In this document: positions 6,284 through 9,984 of the stretch, piece by piece
Numbering within the stretch: position 1 is the first letter of the stretch
Layout: each line of letters starts with the position of its first letter
NCBI GenBank assembly: GCA_035542775.1
Contig: DATKKX010000531.1
Location: forward strand, 1-9,984
Source: DATKKX01 sp035542775
GTDB taxonomy: Bacteria > Planctomycetota > Phycisphaerae > UBA1845 > UTPLA1
Length of the DNA: 9,984 nucleotides
Reading direction: 5' to 3'
The notes under the pieces: model-generated
What the model was told of the DNA's origin: nothing
Databases searched by the model: none
What the model saw: the letters and a program-made list of their open reading frames with translations, nothing else
Made by a program: the position numbers and the translations under genes

Positions 6284-7744
6284 ATGTTGTCAGACACTGA
6301 CAGCCAAGCCGGACTGTCCTTGCCGTCGGACCACGGGACCGTAGCCGGCCGCGAAAAGCGATGGGTGGCGATGACCTCCGTGGTCGCCGCCATCCTGCTG
6401 ACCGGCGTGAAACTGTTCGTCGGGCTGATGACCGGCAGCCTTGGCGTGCTCGCCGAGGCGGCGCACTCGGCGCTGGACTTGGTGGCGGCGGTCATTACCT
6501 ACTTCGCGGTTCGCTTCTCCGACCGACCTGCGGATGCGGAGCATCTCTACGGCCACGGGAAGGTCGAGAATCTGTCGGCGCTCGCGGAGACGCTGCTGCT
6601 GTTGGTCACCTGCGGCTGGATCATCTACGAGGCCGTCGAGCGGCTGTTCTTCAGATATGTGCCGATCGACGCGTCGCATTGGGCATTCATCGTCATCGTG
6701 CTCTCGATCGTGGTCGACATTTCGCGGTCACGGGCCCTCCGGCGCGTGGGCAGGAAGTACAAGAGCCAGGCCCTGGAGGCCGATGCCCTCCATTTCAGCA
6801 CGGACGTATGGAGTTCGGGGGTGGTTTTGCTGGGGCTTCTTCTGGTCAGGGTGGGCGACAGGCTGGGCGGCGACACGCAGCTCATCCTCGAGAAGGCCGA
6901 CGCGGTTGCCGCTCTGTTCGTGGCTTTGATCGTGGTATGGGTGAGCTTCACGCTGGGGCGGCGGACTGTTGACGCCCTGCTTGACCGGGCTCCGGCGGGG
7001 GTGTCCGCTGCGGTGGAGAAGGCGGTTAAGATGGTGGACGGCGTGCTCGAATGTCGGCAACTCCGGCTGCGGGAGTCGGGCAATCGGGCATTTGTGGATC
7101 TGGTCATCGGCGTGCGGCGGGGGCTTTCTCTGGAGAGCAGCCATGCCATCGGCGCGGCGGTGGAAGCGCAGATCAAGGCGCTGTTGCCCAAGGCCGACGT
7201 GGTGGTCCATATCGATCCCGTGTGCGGCGAGGGCGAGACACTGACGGAACGGATTCGGGCGATTGCGGCCAACCAAGGTCAGACTGTTCACAACATCGTC
7301 ATCACCGAGCAGAACGGCCGGATCGAGGTCGAGCTCCACATCGAGACGGACGGAACCCGGGATCTACGCCGGGCTCACGACGAGGCCCACCAATTGGAGG
7401 CTTCGGTGAGTGCGGAATTGCCGAGCATCGCCAAAATCACGACGCATATCGAGCCGGCCCATGCCCGGCAGGAGCCGATGCGAGATGTGACCGAGGCATC
7501 AGCCGGCCTGATTCGAAAGGTGCGCAACATGGCCAGGGAGACCCGCGGAATCGTGGAATGCCACGATGTGACGGTCCGCAAGTCCGGCCGCGATCTCTTC
7601 CTGACCATGCACTGCACGTTCGCCGCGGGGCAATCCATCCAGGACGTACACGCGGCTTCGAGCGCCTTGGAGGAACGCGTGCGGAGGGAGATTCCGAACG
7701 TCGCCCGGGTGACGACGCATCCCGAGCCTCTGGGGGCGGATTGA
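6284..7744 (+). CDS. Cation diffusion facilitator transporter with three cytoplasmic domains
   Basis: An inner-membrane antiporter of the CDF family, exporting divalent metals such as zinc, cobalt, iron or manganese in exchange for protons. Six membrane segments occupy about residues 30-225. The transport site is visible as H61xxxD65 (AHSALD) in segment 2 and H170xxxD174 (ALHFSTD) in segment 5, with the family motif HLYGHGKVEN between segments 2 and 3. HxxxD in both helices is the zinc/cobalt-type pattern; metal identity is inferred. Ordinary members stop near 300 residues after one cytoplasmic dimerisation domain. This one has 486 and shows three in a row (about 225-313, 316-392, 400-483), each ending in a similar strand: VHIDP, THIEP, THPEP. 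Start ATG 6284 lacks a clear Shine-Dalgarno; the next in-frame ATG (6371) would trim the N-terminal tail. It stands alone and converges with a nitroreductase gene. Confidence 0.92.
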   Translation: MLSDTDSQAGLSLPSDHGTVAGREKRWVAMTSVVAAILLTGVKLFVGLMTGSLGVLAEAAHSALDLVAAVITYFAVRFSDRPADAEHLYGHGKVENLSALAETLLLLVTCGWIIYEAVERLFFRYVPIDASHWAFIVIVLSIVVDISRSRALRRVGRKYKSQALEADALHFSTDVWSSGVVLLGLLLVRVGDRLGGDTQLILEKADAVAALFVALIVVWVSFTLGRRTVDALLDRAPAGVSAAVEKAVKMVDGVLECRQLRLRESGNRAFVDLVIGVRRGLSLESSHAIGAAVEAQIKALLPKADVVVHIDPVCGEGETLTERIRAIAANQGQTVHNIVITEQNGRIEVELHIETDGTRDLRRAHDEAHQLEASVSAELPSIAKITTHIEPAHARQEPMRDVTEASAGLIRKVRNMARETRGIVECHDVTVRKSGRDLFLTMHCTFAAGQSIQDVHAASSALEERVRREIPNVARVTTHPEPLGAD

Positions 7745-7752
7745 GGGCCAAT

Positions 7753-7785
7753 GCGCCGAGTTGGTTGGGGTTGGCGCGATTTTCG
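7753..7785. terminator. Weak hairpin between convergent genes
   Basis: GCGCC (7753-7757) can pair with GGCGC (7773-7777) across a 15-base loop, followed on the + strand by GATTTTCG. It sits in the 51 bases separating the transporter stop from the nitroreductase stop, where a terminator is expected. The stem is short and the T-run has only four bases, so this is a weak candidate. Confidence 0.25.
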
Positions 7786-7795
7786 ATCCTGCCTC

Positions 7796-8335
7796 TCAGC
7801 CCTCTGCGCCAAAGCGGTTGAACCATGCCCGGGCCTCGAAGGGCTTTTTTTCCTTCTGCGGCCAGGATTCGGCAGGCACGCCGAGGGGCAAAAGAATGCG
7901 GACGGTTTTTTCCCTCGGCAGATTCAGGAGGCGACCGATGGTATCGGCCCTGTTCTCCAGGCGAAGCCAGCCGTCGATCCACACGGTGGCGTAACCGAGG
8001 GCGGCAACCGCCAGGAACATGTTCTCCACGGCTGCGGCGCAGTCCTCGACCTGAAAGCTGATGCCCTCGTAAACCGCCTCGGGCTCCTTATCCACAATGC
8101 AGAGGATGAAGGCCTTGGCCTGCTGCACGGCCACATTGGTGGCGTGCATGCCGGCGATCTTCCGTACGAGGTCGGGATCGTCCACGATCACGAAAGTTGT
8201 GGTCTGGGCGTTCCTGCCCGAAGGAGCCTGCAGGCCGGCCTGCACGATCCGGCGCAAGTCCTCGCGAGGCACCGCCTGATCCCGATACGGTCCACGATAG
8301 CTGTGTCGCTTGGCGATTGCTTGAAAGAAGTCCAT
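7796..8335 (-). CDS. Nitroreductase family flavoprotein
   Basis: A small FMN-dependent oxidoreductase of the nitroreductase superfamily, reducing an unidentified substrate with NAD(P)H; cytoplasmic, normally dimeric. The 179-residue protein starts MDFFQAIAKRHSYRGPYRD, the family's RRSxRxY-type FMN phosphate-binding segment. QAPSGRNAQ follows near residue 40, then the EDCAAAVENMFLAVAALGY helix and the C-terminal LPLGVPAE, which corresponds to the usual xxxGxP flavin-contact region. Length matches single-domain members. ATG 8335 has GGAG 7 bases upstream on the - strand; ATG 8341 is in frame but too close to that site. The frame stays open much further upstream, to 8866, but that part is low in family-like sequence. 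The gene is convergent with the metal transporter. The substrate cannot be read from the sequence, and neighbouring genes give no hint. Confidence 0.9.
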   Translation of the reverse strand: MDFFQAIAKRHSYRGPYRDQAVPREDLRRIVQAGLQAPSGRNAQTTTFVIVDDPDLVRKIAGMHATNVAVQQAKAFILCIVDKEPEAVYEGISFQVEDCAAAVENMFLAVAALGYATVWIDGWLRLENRADTIGRLLNLPREKTVRILLPLGVPAESWPQKEKKPFEARAWFNRFGAEG

Positions 8336-8396
8336 GGGCATGCTCCATATTGCTCCGGCTGCCGGCTGATCATCAGATGGCGGGCGCGAGGGGTAT

Positions 8397-8402
8397 AGTA
8401 TA
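8397..8402 (-). promoter_or_regulatory. Candidate -10 box for the nitroreductase gene
   Basis: On the - strand this reads TATACT (five of six to TATAAT), about 60 bases before the nitroreductase ATG, in the sole AT-rich spot of the spacer. No recognisable -35 hexamer lies 16-18 bases further up, so the promoter call is tentative. Confidence 0.35.
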
Positions 8403-8972
8403 AGCGAGACTGCCGCGGAGGCCCGCTTGTTCCCAAGGGGGGTAATGATCGGACAGGTTTGCTCATTCCGGTCGCCGGCCCGGCCCAGCGCGGTGGGGTG
8501 GATCGCCAAAGCAGTTGCCACGGGCGGTCTGCATGAAGTCGTCTGGCGCGGCGAAGCCGCGACCCCAGCAGCAACCGTCATGCGGCGATGTTGGACGGGG
8601 AAAAACCCGGCAGCGGACACAGGAATCGAATCTTCACAGTGCGGGCGGGCAGACCAAGCGAGAAGGCACGTCCCCGTTGCGGATGGTCGAAAGCCCGGAG
8701 GCGGCATGGTGCTTTCAGCATGAGTCACCGGACTATTCCGCGCTGGTTCTATTGCCCCGATACCGACTGATCCCAATCGCTCAGGGGGAAAACGGTCGTT
8801 GCCGGGCGGTCGGGAGTCTGTCTCTTTCCCGGGCGCGACCTGGGGAGCGCTGAGAATCTGGGGCAAAACTCAAAAAAGGATGCAGGCGCAACGCGGGCGG
8901 GCGCGGTACAATGGCCGATAATGGCTCGGTCAGGTGAGCCGACCATACCTGTCTCAAGGACGTTCATTTTAC

Positions 8973-8978
8973 AGGAGG
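8973..8978 (+). promoter_or_regulatory. Strong Shine-Dalgarno for the dockerin-like protein
   Basis: A full AGGAGG lies 7 bases before ATG 8986. It is the best ribosome binding site in the window. It fixes the start of the gene and suggests efficient translation. Confidence 0.8.
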
Positions 8979-8985
8979 GCGTATC

Positions 8986-9984
8986 ATGAAGCACTGGTAC
9001 CAGTTTCTGCTGGCTGGCATGCTGTTGTGCATCCCTGCCGGCGCGTACGCGTTTGCCCCCGGCGACCTGAACTGTGACGGAGTGGTGAACGATTCTGACA
9101 TCGGTCCATTTGTTTTGGCGTTGACGGACCCGGTGGCTTATGGCGAGGCGTTCCCGTCGTGTGACGTGATGCTGGCGGACACGCGGGGAGACGGCCAGGT
9201 CAACGGGTTGGACATCGATTCGTTTGTGCAGATCCTGCTGGGAGGCGGGGGGGGGCCGGTCATCCCGGTGCAACTGGCCGGCAACTCACTCACGGCGTAC
9301 CCGTATTTCGAGTACGTGAAGGCGTTCAATCGCAACGCGACAATCCAGTTGGCATTGGACCCGACGCGTTATCCGGGGATCGTCGGCCAGACGGCGGACG
9401 TTTACGTGGTGGAGCACAAGAGTCCCGGGCTGTGGCAGATCGATCCCTCGCTGGTTGACGTGACGGCCGGTGGAGCAAAAACGGTCACCTTCCTGGGCAG
9501 CACAATCCAGGGCAACACGTTTACGATCACCGGTCCGAATGAGTTGAGCGCACTGGTGTATGATCCGGAGACCGGGGACTTCACCGGTCTGGGTCATGCG
9601 TACGACATGGTGGTGGATTTCAACCGCAACGGGCAGTTGGACGGCGGCGACTACATCGACGGGTTCGGCCCGGAAGCGGGGCTGTATGTTATTCACGACA
9701 CTTCCCAGCTCGGTCCGCTGGCGGTGACGGACGTTACGCCCTACAGCGTGGGGACCATTCACGGCATTCCGGCCGGCGACACCATGGAGGTTCTGTACTA
9801 TCCCACCAACATTCAATCGATGACTCCGCGGCCGCTTATCGTGATCGGTCATGGCAATGGTCATCAGTACACTTGGTACGACCACATCGGGCACCACATG
9901 GCCTCCTACGGCTACATCGTGATGTCCCACCAGAACTGCGGCGGGCCTCCAGATTGCACGCTGGGGCACACCGACGCCATCCTG
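8986..9984 (+). CDS. Secreted dockerin-like protein with alpha/beta-hydrolase domain (partial)
   Basis: Open from ATG 8986 to the window end (333 codons, no stop), so the C-terminus is missing. A signal peptide (hydrophobic core to AYAFA, cleavage probably after A22 or A24) directs export. Two dockerin-type calcium loops follow: D27-x-N29-x-D31...N35..D38 (GDLNCDGVVN) and D65...D69...N73..D76 (DTRGDGQVN). In the second loop Arg67 sits where Asn or Asp is usual. After a Gly-rich linker (86-90) and a beta-rich region, a third EF-like loop appears at D211-D222 (DFNRNGQLDGGD). From about residue 283 the sequence turns to an alpha/beta-hydrolase start: PLIVIGHGNGHQYTWYDHI, then HMASYGYIVMSHQNCGG. 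This resembles secreted esterases of the cutinase/polyesterase or dienelactone-hydrolase type. The nucleophile elbow GxSxG would lie beyond the window, so catalysis is unproven. The substrate is unknown. Confidence 0.88.
   Translation, partial: MKHWYQFLLAGMLLCIPAGAYAFAPGDLNCDGVVNDSDIGPFVLALTDPVAYGEAFPSCDVMLADTRGDGQVNGLDIDSFVQILLGGGGGPVIPVQLAGNSLTAYPYFEYVKAFNRNATIQLALDPTRYPGIVGQTADVYVVEHKSPGLWQIDPSLVDVTAGGAKTVTFLGSTIQGNTFTITGPNELSALVYDPETGDFTGLGHAYDMVVDFNRNGQLDGGDYIDGFGPEAGLYVIHDTSQLGPLAVTDVTPYSVGTIHGIPAGDTMEVLYYPTNIQSMTPRPLIVIGHGNGHQYTWYDHIGHHMASYGYIVMSHQNCGGPPDCTLGHTDAIL

Larger units (their letters stand above)
8342..8985. other. About 640 bases without a supported gene
   Basis: This lies between divergent genes, the nitroreductase to the left on the - strand and the dockerin-like protein to the right on the + strand. 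Open frames on both strands translate to low-complexity Arg/Ser/Pro-rich sequence without family features. A perfect short hairpin is present: CGCGGC (8547-8552), loop GAA, GCCGCG (8556-8561), with an outer CTGG/CCAG pairing (8543-8546 with 8565-8568) across a 3-base bulge. GGCTC (8923-8927) can pair with GAGCC (8936-8940) in the likely leader of the next gene. TACAAT at 8907-8912 could be its -10 box, but I see no -35 partner. Confidence 0.45.

Noticed and set aside
5217..6344. 375-codon + strand open frame filling the gene-free block
   Set aside because: Composition is typical of random GC-rich frames, there is no domain, and it runs into the transporter gene in a different frame.
8515..8853. 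112-codon + strand frame in the divergent spacer
   Set aside because: No Shine-Dalgarno, no family features, and a perfect hairpin lies inside it; it looks non-coding.
8336..8866. N-terminal extension of the nitroreductase frame by 177 codons
   Set aside because: The extension has no family resemblance, and ATG 8335 has a well-placed GGAG and begins at the normal family N-terminus.

Overview
The window is GC-rich and mostly tightly packed genes, but four stretches of about 270 to 1060 bases hold no convincing gene. The best clue to the organism is the last gene. It begins with a signal peptide and a dockerin-like pair of calcium loops of the GDLNCDGVVN type, a style common in secreted proteins of Planctomycetota, especially Phycisphaerae-like lineages. 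The doubled-length prepilin peptidase and the OmpA-type lipoprotein, which implies an outer membrane, fit that assignment. It is an inference from protein style; no rRNA or other marker is present.

Layout. Bases 2-61 look like the tail of an unidentified + strand gene. After about 270 bases without a clear gene comes a compact + strand cluster: a calcineurin-like metallophosphoesterase (333-1190), shikimate kinase aroK (1187-1720, overlapping the first gene by 4 bases) and a large A24-family prepilin peptidase (best start 1822, to 3309). A 450-base gap carries a good sigma70-type promoter (3650-3679) in front of an OmpA/MotB-type lipoprotein (3763-4470). A large hairpin (4502-4549) separates it from a HisH-like class I amidotransferase homologue (4600-5220), in which the catalytic Cys and His are replaced by Ser and Leu. 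A stretch of about 1.06 kb without a supported gene (5221-6283) precedes a cation diffusion facilitator transporter with three consecutive cytoplasmic domains (6284-7744). A small nitroreductase lies on the - strand (7796-8335), convergent with the transporter. About 640 bases without a gene follow, and then the start of a secreted dockerin-like / alpha-beta hydrolase protein (8986 to the window end, incomplete).

How the genes relate. Only metallophosphoesterase-aroK, and perhaps the prepilin peptidase, look like one transcription unit, and their functions do not form one pathway. Shikimate kinase serves aromatic amino acid synthesis. The prepilin peptidase serves type IV pilus or type II secretion pseudopilins. 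The OmpA-like lipoprotein anchors the envelope to peptidoglycan. The transporter exports divalent metals. The last gene is probably an extracellular esterase or hydrolase. I see no phage, insertion sequence, CRISPR array, tRNA or rRNA. The observations most worth following are the HisH homologue without its glutaminase residues, the prepilin peptidase whose two catalytic Asp are about 270 residues apart, the triplicated cytoplasmic domain of the transporter, and the gene-free 1 kb block.
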